This document shows positions 9,092 to 18,709 of a stretch of 64,000 nucleotides of DNA, in pieces. The notes beneath the pieces were generated by a model that saw nothing but the letters and a program-made list of their open reading frames with translations, made no database searches and had not been told where the DNA came from. The first letter of the stretch is position 1. Every line of letters begins with the position of its first letter. A program made the position numbers and the translations under genes. Source of the DNA: SOIA01 sp964348015. GTDB lineage: Bacteria > Acidobacteriota > Aminicenantia > Aminicenantales > Aminicenantaceae. The stretch spans positions 1 through 64,000 of the forward strand of contig CAYGBC010000039.1 of assembly GCA_964348015.1 (NCBI GenBank). Reading direction: 5' to 3'.

Positions 9092-10540
9092 ATGAGAAAG
9101 AAAAAAAGCATTTCAATAGTCTGCTCAATCCTGCTTCTTTTATCTTTCGCAACAGTCTCCTATTCAATGGATAGCGATACTCTTGATCAGGTGAACATTC
9201 TCGAGCAAATCATCATCTCCAAAGAGCCACACACACTCGAAGTAAAGATTCTGTTAAACCACTACACGACAAGCGACTATTTTGAGGTGAGTGAGCCTGA
9301 TCGTATTGTTATCGATTTTTTTAAGACGGAAAACATCACAGCCTTGCGCCAAATTGATGTGAATGATTTTGGAATCATCTCCATCAGAGCCGGTATGTAT
9401 GAGTCCGATACAGCAAGAGTTGTCTTCGACTTAGGCGAGAAAATCCCTTTCTATAAAGTCGAGAATATCCAGGGCGGGGTGAGAGTCCTATTCTGGTTAG
9501 AAGAAGCCCCTGAGGTGAAAGAGGAAGAGGTAATCAGTGAAAAGATAGAAGTGAGAGACGCTGTCGGTTATCTTAAAGTCGAGCCTGCCAAAGCCAATAA
9601 TGATGATCCCATATTTATAGATATGAGCGAATCCGAGAATGCCGAGTCCATGGAAGTCGATGTTTTCAATGCAGAAGGCATTAAAATTAACACTATTCAG
9701 CTGACTCCGGAGTCTAGCACAAGCGAGATAAGGCTGGATACTCCCGGAAAGTATATTTTCAAGGGAAAAGCATTCAACAGTGAAGGAAAGCCGTCGGAAA
9801 ATCCTTGTGAGACCAGTGTCCACATCAATTATCCTCCCATCTGCAAACTAAATTACCTTTATTATGAAGATTATGTGAGGGAGCCTTTCGTCCTGGATGC
9901 TTCCACTTCCACTGATCCGGACGGAGAAGTGGTCAAAGCTCATTTTGAGGTCACCGATGAATCATTTAACTTATTGGATAGTTTCACAGCGAGCAAAAAG
10001 CCATTTCTCTGGAACAAAGTCTTTGAAAAGGAAGGCATTTACACCATCCCCGTAGTGGTTACGGATGATTTTGGTGCTGTTTCTGACCCTGTCCAGGTTC
10101 AAATCGTGGTGAGAAGCAAAAGAGTCTTTTTGATGGTCGATGGAGGCACATTATTCGCTCGTGGGAGTCCTTATGGAGGATATGCGGTTTCCCGGCTGGG
10201 CTTGGTCATTAAGATAGCTCCTCGCACCTTAGACTTTATTCTCTCAGGAGGGGGCGGACAAGTCCTCATCAGCGATCCCTGGAAATCTTTCTTTACGGCA
10301 AACATGCTTTTTAACGCTCATGTCGGCCCTGCATTCTTGGGAGTGGGCGCGGGCATCACGACAAAAATAAGAGAAGATAGGAATCCGGATGGAGAGCTCA
10401 TCGCCAATGTTGGATTTGAATTGATCGGAAAACACCAAGCCAGACGTTCTTTCTTCCTTGAAGTCCGCGGGCCAATCGGAAAAGGCCGGGTTTTCTCGGA
10501 CCATCACAAACTGATGATAGGCTTCAGGTTTCTTCTCTAG
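9092..10540 (+). CDS. Secreted AMIN / PKD-like / C-terminal beta-barrel protein
   Basis: The start is set at the ATG at 9092, where AGGAGGGG lies 5 nt upstream and a clear signal peptide (RKKK, then a hydrophobic stretch ending near SYS) begins. An upstream in-frame start lacks both. The 482-residue product has an N-terminal AMIN domain (VKILLNHYTTSDYFEVSEPD to VRVLFWLEE), a domain that binds peptidoglycan or directs proteins to the cell envelope. A middle PKD-like Ig fold follows (LDASTSTDPDGEV). The last 150 residues are Gly/aromatic-rich with alternating hydrophobic strands and end in FRFLL, like a small outer-membrane barrel. It probably links the outer membrane to the cell wall. The exact role is unknown, and it stands alone between repeats and terminators. 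Confidence 0.7.
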   Translation: MRKKKSISIVCSILLLLSFATVSYSMDSDTLDQVNILEQIIISKEPHTLEVKILLNHYTTSDYFEVSEPDRIVIDFFKTENITALRQIDVNDFGIISIRAGMYESDTARVVFDLGEKIPFYKVENIQGGVRVLFWLEEAPEVKEEEVISEKIEVRDAVGYLKVEPAKANNDDPIFIDMSESENAESMEVDVFNAEGIKINTIQLTPESSTSEIRLDTPGKYIFKGKAFNSEGKPSENPCETSVHINYPPICKLNYLYYEDYVREPFVLDASTSTDPDGEVVKAHFEVTDESFNLLDSFTASKKPFLWNKVFEKEGIYTIPVVVTDDFGAVSDPVQVQIVVRSKRVFLMVDGGTLFARGSPYGGYAVSRLGLVIKIAPRTLDFILSGGGGQVLISDPWKSFFTANMLFNAHVGPAFLGVGAGITTKIREDRNPDGELIANVGFELIGKHQARRSFFLEVRGPIGKGRVFSDHHKLMIGFRFLL

Positions 10541-10562
10541 CCCTAAGAAAATTTCTTCGGGC
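10540..10562 (+). terminator. Hairpin directly after the AMIN-domain gene
   Basis: GCCCTAAGAAA pairs with TTTCTTCGGGC (one mismatch) right at the stop codon. There is no T-run, so it may be a weak terminator or an RNA-stabilising 3' hairpin. Confidence 0.35.
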
Positions 10563-10724
10563 ATCAACGGTAACAGAAGAAAAGTTTCTAACCCCCTCGG
10601 GCAATTCCAAATATCGGGTTTTTGCCTCTCTCCAACTCATCAGTATTTCTAAAACATTCATCCTCTCATCGGCGCCAATGACATGGAATGGCTGATGACA
10701 GGGATTACTATTTTCCCGAATGAG

Positions 10725-10752
10725 TAAAAAAAAAGCCCGGTCGTAGACCGGG
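10725..10752 (-). terminator. Rho-independent terminator at the end of the exopolysaccharide block
   Basis: On the minus strand CCCGGTC-TAC-GACCGGG (7-bp stem) is followed by GC and a long T-run. It lies about 75 bp after the stop of the small carboxypeptidase-regulatory-like gene and would end any minus-strand transcript from the exopolysaccharide block. Nothing else is visible in 10563-10824. Confidence 0.85.
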
Positions 10753-10824
10753 ACACAAAGCCTCTCCTTTAGACCTTACGTTTTTTTCCTTCTGCTCTTT
10801 TTCCTCTAATCGCTAATGATCACT

Positions 10825-11352
10825 TTATCTCCTGAACGGAGAAGCTTCTGGCTCTTTTTCGCTCAATTTAACAACTCCATAGATAATCGCAGAACTGGCA
10901 GCAATAATGATGGCAATACCGACCGGCGATAAAAAGAATTTGGCTAATCCACCGGGTTTTGTCTTCGGAGTCTTCTCTTCTTCCTGCGCTTCAGGTTGTA
11001 AAGAAAAGGAAACTTTCGCCGTTTCATCCGCTCTTATTCCGATCAGATGGGCAACATTGAAATTCCCCTCTTTTGTGCTGATGCCAACGATGTATAATCC
11101 TTCTTCGACTCCTTTGGTCTTCAATATCCCCAGCTTGTCTGATTTACTGCTTTCATAAACCGTGCCCGTGGAAACATTCTTGAGCTTAACAACAGCTCCT
11201 TCGATGGGAGTGGTTCCATCTTTCTCGAAGACAAATCCTACTAAATTCCCTTTGCCGACCTTTTGAGCGCTCAAATAGTGAGGAGAATAGAAAGTGATGA
11301 CCGAAGCGATGAGTATGATTGCAGCTGTTTTTGACCTAACTGCCCTAAGCAT
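10825..11352 (-). CDS. Small secreted carboxypeptidase-regulatory-like (beta-sandwich) protein with C-terminal membrane anchor
   Basis: I place the start at the ATG at 11352, directly before a signal peptide (AAIILIASVITF, cut near LSA-Q). A TTG 15 nt upstream has no better ribosome site. The 175-residue product has one carboxypeptidase-regulatory-like/CNA-B type beta-sandwich (VGFVFEKDGTTPIEGAVVKL). A Pro/Glu/Lys linker follows, then one membrane helix (SPVGIAIIIAASSAIIYGVV) and a short basic tail. Such domains act as surface adhesion or assembly modules. It is the last minus-strand gene of the exopolysaccharide block, 262 bp after the TPR gene, so co-transcription is possible but unproven. 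Confidence 0.65.
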   Translation of the reverse strand: MLRAVRSKTAAIILIASVITFYSPHYLSAQKVGKGNLVGFVFEKDGTTPIEGAVVKLKNVSTGTVYESSKSDKLGILKTKGVEEGLYIVGISTKEGNFNVAHLIGIRADETAKVSFSLQPEAQEEEKTPKTKPGGLAKFFLSPVGIAIIIAASSAIIYGVVKLSEKEPEASPFRR

Positions 11353-11614
11353 AAAGCACTCTTTCAAGGACTGTAACCATAGTAAACAAGGCCCCGTCTC
11401 CTTGTCAAGCTAAAGTCAGCCTTCCCTGCTAATTTCCCCTTTTATCTGTATTCCGAAGGTGCGGTTCGTTGCTTAAAATCTAAACAGATTACTATTAAAT
11501 CACAAAAATCCATGTGAGTCAAAATTAGTTGCACAAAAATTCAGTCCGGTTAAATCCCTAATCTTTCCGTCTAGACGACCAGCCAACTGCAAATCACTTC
11601 TTCCAGAATTGGAT

Positions 11615-13372
11615 TCATGAGTTCACGCTTCGATAGACTATCCGGTAAAGCTCGATGTCTCTGTTCAAAGGAATCACCAAAAGATTGTTCTCTCCAATTT
11701 TTGACTTCACAGGCAGAGATAAAACAACCTCCGCCTCTTGGCCTTTTCCTCCATCCAGCCTTATGTATTCCTCCCAGACAACACGACCGTTAAAAAACAC
11801 AGCGATCAAGGGCGCCGGACTGGTTTCCTTTTCCCCCCAGTTAAGACTCAATTCCAGAATAATCTCACTCCCATCAAGGATCATTCTATGAGAAGATCTT
11901 TGTCCTTTTCTTAAATCTTGTTTTTTCAGCTCGATCCTTCTCGGCGACAGAAGGCTCTCCATCTTCTCCTCTATTTCCTGAATTTTCTCTTCATCGTTCA
12001 ACCGTTCATAATTCTGGCGAATCCGCAGTAAAATCTCGACATTATCAGAGTCAATCTCCAGAGCCTTTCGATAAAAATCCCCCGCGTCATATATGTAATC
12101 CACTTTCTGGTAAGAATCGCCAACAATCTGCAGCACCTTCAAGTACTCTTCTTTTTTTCCCTCAGGTACAACGATAAAACTCTGCTCAAGAAGGCGGCCG
12201 AGCTTCATGATATCTCTGTAACGATTTTGCTTGAAATAGAGAAGGGCCTGGAAGAATAGATTCCCCAAATCATCAAATCTCTCTCCAAACCCTTCTTTAA
12301 TATGGCCTCTCGATCTTAAAAAAGATTCAAGCTCTCCGACCGCGGCCACTTCATCTTCCAAGGTTAAATAGGAGAGTAAATAATTTTTTGCCCTTTTTAC
12401 GTCTTGCTCTTCCTCAAGGTAGCATTTCGCCAGGTTCAAATACACAGACTTCTTCAGCTCCAAAAACTCCTCCACATTAATCCATTCCTGCCCCACCAAG
12501 TTCTGGTAAAAATTTATTCTTTCTAATCTCCTCAGACTCGAAAGAAAATTCTGGGATGCTTCCCTTAGTCTGTAATACTGAAACTCTCTTTCCCCTGAAA
12601 TATATTCTTCCTTTGCCCTTTCAAACTCCAGCTGTTCGGCTTTTGCCAGATATCTTTGTCGCTCTCTTGAGGAAAGAGATTTCTCCCCGAGGAATTGTGC
12701 GTACATTCTATAGATTGACACATCTTCAGGCAGCATCTCTTCCATGACTCTGTAATCACTGACGTTCATTTCCCAGATATGCATTATTGCTTGAGCTTTT
12801 TGTGAGTCTTTTCTTTCTAATATTTTCTTTAAAATCTCTTGCGCAAAATCTCTATCCTCTTCACCAAGCTTTGGCCAGAGAGAGAGGAATATTTTTCCAA
12901 CCTCATAATAAATCTGGCTGTTGTGACCCGCAAGGAGTGCGGCTTTTTTATACTCTTCATAAGGATTATCCTCGAGGTCTGGAGAGAGATAACTCATATA
13001 GAGAAGCGATTGAGCTAAATTAAAATGGCCAAAATAGGAGGAAGGATTGATTTTTAACGACCGGTTGAAATGCTGGATGGATTTTTGGAGATATGTTTTT
13101 CCAAGAGTCTCATCCTGAAGGTTCTGTAGCCCCAAATCAAAATATGATTTCCCGAGTTCATAATAAACTCTGTCGTTCGACGAATAAAAAAGATTCGCCC
13201 TTTTTAAAATTTTGATTTTCTTATCCAGGGCCTCAATTTTCTCTTCGGCCCGGGAGTACAAATGCATATTCCAGTAGATCAATACATTGACTGCCCCAAT
13301 GGCTGCGATAGCCACCAATAAAAGCACTCTCTTAAACTTCATTTTCTTTTTTTTGCTGTCCTCTTTGTGCAT
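11615..13372 (-). CDS. Membrane-anchored TPR protein of the exopolysaccharide block
   Basis: A 585-residue protein with one N-terminal membrane helix (VLLLVAIAAIGAVNVLIYW, near residues 16-34) and a long periplasmic part built of helical TPR-like repeats (for example VYYELGKSYFDLGLQNL and HFNRSLKINPSSYFGHFNLA). Its last 110 residues are beta-rich (LILDGSEIILELSLNW onward) and resemble a carbohydrate-binding or jelly-roll fold by pattern only. It lies downstream of an O-antigen ligase-like gene, as TPR proteins often do in polysaccharide assembly clusters, where they scaffold polymerase and export parts. The start is uncertain: a second Met (residue 11) precedes the membrane helix. Confidence 0.6.
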   Translation of the reverse strand: MHKEDSKKKKMKFKRVLLLVAIAAIGAVNVLIYWNMHLYSRAEEKIEALDKKIKILKRANLFYSSNDRVYYELGKSYFDLGLQNLQDETLGKTYLQKSIQHFNRSLKINPSSYFGHFNLAQSLLYMSYLSPDLEDNPYEEYKKAALLAGHNSQIYYEVGKIFLSLWPKLGEEDRDFAQEILKKILERKDSQKAQAIMHIWEMNVSDYRVMEEMLPEDVSIYRMYAQFLGEKSLSSRERQRYLAKAEQLEFERAKEEYISGEREFQYYRLREASQNFLSSLRRLERINFYQNLVGQEWINVEEFLELKKSVYLNLAKCYLEEEQDVKRAKNYLLSYLTLEDEVAAVGELESFLRSRGHIKEGFGERFDDLGNLFFQALLYFKQNRYRDIMKLGRLLEQSFIVVPEGKKEEYLKVLQIVGDSYQKVDYIYDAGDFYRKALEIDSDNVEILLRIRQNYERLNDEEKIQEIEEKMESLLSPRRIELKKQDLRKGQRSSHRMILDGSEIILELSLNWGEKETSPAPLIAVFFNGRVVWEEYIRLDGGKGQEAEVVLSLPVKSKIGENNLLVIPLNRDIELYRIVYRSVNS

Positions 13373-13889
13373 TATTGACTGCTGAATCTCATCTTTTCGT
13401 TTTCATTCTTAAATTAAACGATTCTACTCCATTTTGTGTGGGGAAGATTCAACTTAGACAACTTAAAAGAGTATTCAGGGATGGATGAAGCGACATCGGA
13501 AGATTTAGCCTTCCCGAATCGATCTCGAGGGAACCCGACGGAGTCGGGCCCGAGGACTGTATGAGAAAGCTCACGACAGTGGATTCCGAAAACTCGCCAC
13601 TTTTGCCCCAGCGAGTCAAAAGCGGCTCGGTTTCAGGCTCCGCTCTCCCCACCTCTTCGGTGAGGAACCATGCCCGCTCCGCCTTCAAACGGTTTTCTCC
13701 CCCATTGCCCTTCGCTAACACTCTGAGAAGGTTGATGAGAGGATGGCGTGAAAAATCTGCCTGGAGCAAGGACATCCCTGAATGTTTTTTAATCATTTAC
13801 CCACTCAAAATGGAAGAGAACCATTTAAATAATATTTGAAACTGGATCCGTATTCTGCACCAGACTTATTTCTTTCAAATCTCAAATCC
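13373..13889. other. Intergenic region with a GC-rich repeat-like block
   Basis: This 517-bp gap separates the TPR gene from the O-antigen ligase-like gene. The block 13495-13740 differs in composition from its AT-rich flanks and contains short palindromes such as CCCGACGGAGTCGGG. It is open in both directions (115 codons on the minus strand, 92 on the plus strand), but neither frame has a ribosome site or a recognisable domain. Part of it on the minus strand (GGCGGAGCGGGCATGGTTCC) resembles a stretch of the element at 37712-38010. I treat it as a decayed repeat, not a gene. Confidence 0.4.
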
Positions 13890-15356
13890 TCACCCCTCCC
13901 TTTTATAGAAAGCCGTGACAAAAGTCAGTGCCAAAATCACTGTAAACAGCACCATGTTGGCCGGAATGTGCAGATTAAAATCGGTAATGCTGTGTATCAA
14001 GATAGCGACAATTGCAACTATCCCTCCCAGTGCCAATCCTTTGACCTCTGGATGGCGCCTCACCCGCCAAATAAGAAAGGAAGTGACGACAATAAAGGCT
14101 AATCCTCCAAGAAGCAGAATCAGGCCCATAACTCCGAGTTCCGATAAAAACTCGAGATAATCATTATGCGCATGAGAATAGCGGACAGATCTTCCGCTGT
14201 CATCATAGGCAGGATAGACAGAAGCAAAGGTTCCCAAACCGGTCCCTAACAACGGATAATCTCCAATAATTTGCACCACTTTGCCCCACACTATTGGCCG
14301 TCCTTCGTGCAGCAGGTCATCCAGAGCAAACCTTTCGATGACAGACCCTATGCCAACGTTCAAAGCGACGATAGTGATGATAATAAAGCTGACTTTGAGA
14401 AAATTCTTTATCCATTTCTGGCGTTCTCTGACTCTTCCAAAATACAAAACAGTCAGCTCGAAAAAGAGAATAAAAGTAAAAATCAGGAGAAAGACACCAG
14501 ACCGGGATTCTGAGAATATGATGGCCACTGACATGACGACTATACTGGCTGAGAGGAGCAGATTCACTGAGAGCCCTTTCTCTGATAGACGGAGAATTTT
14601 ATCCCTCCATTTCAGCCCCGCCAAAGAGAAAAGGCTGATCCGGGCAATGATTAATCCCAGGGCCAAGGGGATAATCATCTCCAAGTAACCGGAAAGGTGG
14701 TTCCTGTTGACGAAGGTTCCGGTGACAACATCGACGTAGTGGACTTTTTTTAAGAACAACAGCCGCGGAGTTTTATTATACATCTCGTACATTCCATAAA
14801 ACGCTTCAAAAAAACCCATGAAAACAAGCACATAGACGATCCTCTTGATCTGTTTCCTTGTGTTGACCGTCTTAATGATCAGAAAGCCCAGGAGAAAATA
14901 AGTGAAAAGCTCAAGACCCTCACGAAAAGTGTGTGAAGGAATCAAGGAAAGGCTCATGAATTGAGTGCTGGAAAAATCTGGAGAAAAAAGAGCCTGGAAT
15001 GAATGCGTGTTCGGAGAAAGGAGGGCGATGATAAAACGCGGAAGAGGGATGATCTGGAATACGATTAAAACGCATAAACCTAAAAACAAGTATCTGGGCC
15101 ATTTCAGCGTCAGAGAAACAAGCTCATTATTCTGCGGTTTTTCCCTAATGAGGACATAGGCCGCCATCATTACCAGAACCACAAGTTGAATCACCAGTAT
15201 CGACCATTCATACACAGAGGCCGCAGGAAGAGGACTGAAGACAATCACGCTAAGAATCCCGTATTCGATTATCTTCTGATATATTCTGTCCCTCTTGGAT
15301 AGAACATGACTCTCCTTTTTTGGGCTCTTTTTCCTGACTGTGTTTCTCTGCTTCAT
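13890..15356 (-). CDS. O-antigen ligase / Wzy-type polymerase family membrane protein
   Basis: A 488-residue polytopic membrane protein with about ten to twelve hydrophobic helices. It carries the Wzy_C/O-antigen ligase signature in the large periplasmic loop. The loop runs from GRPIVWGKVVQIIGDYPLLG through GTGLGTFASVYPAY to YSHAHNDYLEFLSELGVMG, including the conserved His of HAHND. Family members join lipid-linked glycan repeat units into a polymer or onto an acceptor at the periplasmic face. With the Wza, Wzc and phosphatase genes upstream, a Wzy polymerase role in exopolysaccharide synthesis is more likely than LPS ligation, but the sequence alone cannot decide. No ribosome site is evident before the ATG. 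Confidence 0.85.
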   Translation of the reverse strand: MKQRNTVRKKSPKKESHVLSKRDRIYQKIIEYGILSVIVFSPLPAASVYEWSILVIQLVVLVMMAAYVLIREKPQNNELVSLTLKWPRYLFLGLCVLIVFQIIPLPRFIIALLSPNTHSFQALFSPDFSSTQFMSLSLIPSHTFREGLELFTYFLLGFLIIKTVNTRKQIKRIVYVLVFMGFFEAFYGMYEMYNKTPRLLFLKKVHYVDVVTGTFVNRNHLSGYLEMIIPLALGLIIARISLFSLAGLKWRDKILRLSEKGLSVNLLLSASIVVMSVAIIFSESRSGVFLLIFTFILFFELTVLYFGRVRERQKWIKNFLKVSFIIITIVALNVGIGSVIERFALDDLLHEGRPIVWGKVVQIIGDYPLLGTGLGTFASVYPAYDDSGRSVRYSHAHNDYLEFLSELGVMGLILLLGGLAFIVVTSFLIWRVRRHPEVKGLALGGIVAIVAILIHSITDFNLHIPANMVLFTVILALTFVTAFYKREG

Positions 15357-15533
15357 TTTTTTGTTAAGTATGAACCGAATGGCTTAAGTTTTAGGCTGGG
15401 GATAAATATCCAAGTTCAAAAAGAAATTTGGCATTTTAGTGTCAGGGATCAAGCCACTCTTTTATTAACGATCCCGAAGATAGCCGTTTGATTGCAGACA
15501 AACGTATGAGACATCAATCGCCTTCTTTGCTCA

Positions 15534-16337
15534 TTACTGTTTCCGCTTAAAAAGTGAAATCTTGAGCGGCAACTTGCTCTCCTTCTTGGCGGGATTCATC
15601 GCCTCTGGCAAATAGGGAATCTCCTTGTCCTCAAGCACTGCGTCGGGATTATCCTCCACGAGTGCCTTTGCTTCCTCTTTTCCGATAATTTCCTCCGCCC
15701 TTTCCCTTGCCGTTGTAAGCTTCGGGGCCAAATCATTTGGGCTGTGTCCATCGCTCCCGATAAAATGAATCAAATTCATCTCCAGAAAACGAAAGACAGC
15801 CTGTTCTGCTTCTCTTCCGTAAATTCCGGATAAGCTCCCGCTGTTGGCCTGAGACAGGCTTCCCATCCGGATCAATTCATACAGAAAGGAAGGATTGCGG
15901 ACAAATACCGAGTTTCTTTCCGGATGAGCGATGATCGGGATGAGGCCTTCGCTCATCAATTCGAAAAAAAGCTCTTTCACGCCAGAGAACACATGCCGGG
16001 ATGGGAACTCTACGAACATGTAAGAGCTCTGATTGATAACAAGAAGGTCACGGCTTTTTCTTATCTCCTCCATTAAATTGTGGGCAATATGAACTTCTGC
16101 CCCAGTCAACAACTCCACATGGATGTCATTGGCTTCAAGAGCTCTGCTGAGCTCATTTCTTTTCTCCTCGATCATCCCCAGGTCTTCGCACATATAATCT
16201 CCCCGGAACAGATGGGGAGTGGCGACAATCCTCTTGATTCCTTCATCTTCCGCGATCTTTGCCATCTCCACGGCCTCTTCCAAGTTCTTGGCTCCATCAT
16301 CAAGACCGGGAAGAATATGGCAGTGCAAGTCGATCAT
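15534..16337 (-). CDS. PHP-type protein-tyrosine phosphatase (CpsB/YwqE family)
   Basis: A 267-residue member of the PHP metal-dependent phosphatases that dephosphorylate bacterial tyrosine kinases. Metal-binding motifs are visible: MIDLHCHILPGLDDGA at the N-terminus, VATPH near residue 40, IIAHPERN near 140 and FIGSDGHS near 200. The gene begins 3 nt after the Wzc-type kinase gene, so the two are translated together. The kinase phosphorylates its own tyrosine tail and this enzyme should reset it, cycling the export machine. PHP phosphatases of this type are best known from Gram-positive capsule loci. The C-terminal 35 residues are basic and specific to this copy. Confidence 0.93.
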   Translation of the reverse strand: MIDLHCHILPGLDDGAKNLEEAVEMAKIAEDEGIKRIVATPHLFRGDYMCEDLGMIEEKRNELSRALEANDIHVELLTGAEVHIAHNLMEEIRKSRDLLVINQSSYMFVEFPSRHVFSGVKELFFELMSEGLIPIIAHPERNSVFVRNPSFLYELIRMGSLSQANSGSLSGIYGREAEQAVFRFLEMNLIHFIGSDGHSPNDLAPKLTTARERAEEIIGKEEAKALVEDNPDAVLEDKEIPYLPEAMNPAKKESKLPLKISLFKRKQ

Positions 16338-16340
16338 TCT

Positions 16341-18632
16341 CTAGCTGTCACGCTCCTCTTCATCTTCATAATAACTGTTTCGGTAATAATGGTAGTACGG
16401 GGAATAATATTCTCTCTCTTTGAACTTTACTTCGTTGAACACCACTCCGAGAACCTTTGTCTTGGCTTGCTTGAGCTCCTCGACCGCCCGTAGAAATGGT
16501 TTGCGGGCTGTCTTTCCGGCTTGAATGATGAACACCATGCAATCTGCTAACATAGAAACGATCAACGCATCCACCACAGCCAGGATGGGAGGGGTGTCGA
16601 GCAGGATGACGTCAAACTTCTCCTTCATATCCTCCAACAGCTCTTTCATCCTGTTGGAATTGAGAAGCTCTGCAGGATTCGGAGGAATGGGGCCACTGGG
16701 GACGATCCAGATGTTCTCGTGGGATGTCTTCTGGATGGCTCCTTTTAGGGATACTCTCCCGGTCAAATACCCGCTCAATCCTCCTATATTTTTTATCTCA
16801 AACAATCGATGAAGCCGGGGCTTCCTCAAATCCGCATCAATGATGAGAATTTTCTTCTCGAGCTGAGAGAAGGAAATGGCCAAGTTGGTCACAGTGGCTG
16901 TCTTTCCTTCCTGAGGCAGGGAGCTGGAAATAGCAATCGTTCGAGGAGGCGCCTCTGTTTGAGAGAGCAGGATAGACGTTCTCACTGTCCTGTAGTCTTC
17001 TGACACAGATAGCTTCGGAAAAGATTCGTTGACAAATTCAATGTCCTTGAAATTCAGCGGGTTTTCCTCTTTCCCGGGATTCTGTTTTCTCTCGGAATAT
17101 TTGTAATCGGAATAGAAGCCATACCTTTTTTTCTTCCTTATTCCGCCAGGGGGGAGATAAGGAATTACGCCCAGGGAAGGAAGACCAACAAGCTTTTCCA
17201 CTTCCTCTCGTCCCTTGACCGTGTTATCTAAATACTCCAGAAGAAAACAGAGCCCTCCACCTCCGAGAATACCGATTAAAAAAGCAAGGATGAGGTTTCG
17301 CTTCTTTTTCGGAGAAACAGGACTCACCGGAACCTCTCCTCTGTCGATAATACTGATATTGCTCGTCTTCAATCCTCCCAGCCTCGCGGATACCAGAGCT
17401 TCATTCTGTCTTTCCACAAGAGAATTCAGGAGTTTACGTTTGTTCTCGACCTCAATCTTCAAGCTGTTATACAGAATGGCGTTTGAATTCATCCGGATGA
17501 CATCAGTCCTCTGTTTCTCGAGCAATGTCTTCAGGGAAGATTCCTTTTTCAAATCTGACCGGTATTCGGACTCAGCCAGGTCCACAGCCCTTTCAATCTC
17601 GCTTTTCAGCTCATCTCTCATGCTGTCGAGCTTCGCCTTCAAAGTCACCATTTCCGGATAGCTGGATTTATAGATCTTACTCTTTTCCTCATGCTCATTT
17701 TTTATCCGGGTGTAGTCTGTTTTCAAGGTCTGAATCAGAGGATTATTCACGAATTGCGGCAGGGAATCGATATCCAAATTTTTTAGCTCTCGATATTCAG
17801 CCTCTTTCCTGATCCGGTCAATCTGGGCCTGAGTGTAGGCCTCATTCAGGTCAGCAAACTTGTTGACTACGGTGCTCTCTGTTTCAGTGAGAAAGAAGAT
17901 TTCTTTCTCCCGACCATACCTCTGGAGCTCTCTTTCTTTGACTGCCAAATCTTCCCTCAGATTGGCGATTTGCTCGCTTAAAAAATCGGACGCCTGCTGA
18001 GTCGTCTCAAATCTTTTCTCCACAGAAAAATCTATGAACTCCTCGGCTAATGTGTTCACCACATTGGCGGCCAGAACTGGAGAGTGTGATATGTAACTGA
18101 TCTCAACAAGCTTTGTGGTCCGGATGGCTGCAACATCGATGCTGTTTCTGACAGATTCAGCGATCCCGGAATAAGGGTTAGAGCGGACCAAAGACTCTGA
18201 TTCTCCCGTTTTTGCCTTTTTCTTGGGGAGAATCCATTTAAAGCTGAGGGCTTGTTTCGCAAAAGTCAGGAAGCTTTTTTTCTGCTTTTTGCCGGCTCCG
18301 AATTCAGGGCGGCTCAAAAGATTCATCTTCCTAGCCACTCTCTCCGCCAAAGATTTGCTCTTCAGAAGTTTGAGGCTGGTGTTGAACGACCTTAAATCTT
18401 CAAAGTTACGGCTGTAGCCAAATTCATCTTCTATACTCAATATCTTCGAGCGCTCTCCCTCGATGAGCATAGTGGCGGTTGATTTATACTGTGGCGTCGC
18501 GAGAAAAGAAAACACTCCGGTGAAGAGGATAAGGGCGCCTGTGAAAGTGATGAGCACCCATTTCCTCTTGACGATCATCCTCCAGTATTCCAGCAGATCC
18601 ACTTCTTCCTTTTCGTATCTTTGATGTTCCAT
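16341..18632 (-). CDS. Wzc-type polysaccharide co-polymerase with BY-kinase domain
   Basis: A 763-residue inner-membrane protein fusing chain-length and kinase functions. The N-terminal Wzz domain has two membrane helices (one near residues 32-52 and one near 435-455) around a long periplasmic coiled coil. The cytosolic BY-kinase has Walker A (SSSLPQEGKTATV), Walker A' (ILIIDADLRKPR) and Walker B (FDVILLDTPP). The C-terminus has a dense tyrosine cluster (YYSPYYHYYRNSYY), the autophosphorylation tail. It would control polymer length and export with the Wza homologue 77 nt upstream and the PHP phosphatase immediately downstream. The one-piece kinase plus Wzz layout is the Gram-negative form. 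Confidence 0.94.
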   Translation of the reverse strand: MEHQRYEKEEVDLLEYWRMIVKRKWVLITFTGALILFTGVFSFLATPQYKSTATMLIEGERSKILSIEDEFGYSRNFEDLRSFNTSLKLLKSKSLAERVARKMNLLSRPEFGAGKKQKKSFLTFAKQALSFKWILPKKKAKTGESESLVRSNPYSGIAESVRNSIDVAAIRTTKLVEISYISHSPVLAANVVNTLAEEFIDFSVEKRFETTQQASDFLSEQIANLREDLAVKERELQRYGREKEIFFLTETESTVVNKFADLNEAYTQAQIDRIRKEAEYRELKNLDIDSLPQFVNNPLIQTLKTDYTRIKNEHEEKSKIYKSSYPEMVTLKAKLDSMRDELKSEIERAVDLAESEYRSDLKKESSLKTLLEKQRTDVIRMNSNAILYNSLKIEVENKRKLLNSLVERQNEALVSARLGGLKTSNISIIDRGEVPVSPVSPKKKRNLILAFLIGILGGGGLCFLLEYLDNTVKGREEVEKLVGLPSLGVIPYLPPGGIRKKKRYGFYSDYKYSERKQNPGKEENPLNFKDIEFVNESFPKLSVSEDYRTVRTSILLSQTEAPPRTIAISSSLPQEGKTATVTNLAISFSQLEKKILIIDADLRKPRLHRLFEIKNIGGLSGYLTGRVSLKGAIQKTSHENIWIVPSGPIPPNPAELLNSNRMKELLEDMKEKFDVILLDTPPILAVVDALIVSMLADCMVFIIQAGKTARKPFLRAVEELKQAKTKVLGVVFNEVKFKEREYYSPYYHYYRNSYYEDEEERDS

Positions 18633-18709
18633 CTTTATTCCCCTTACCTCTTTTATTCAAAAGTCATTGTATTCTATTGTCTAGCCTTTCATAGTCTTGA
18701 GTTTTCTGC

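Noticed and set aside
13449..13796. 115-codon minus-strand frame in the exopolysaccharide block
   Set aside because: No ribosome site, no domain, and the DNA looks like a repeat; both strands are open.
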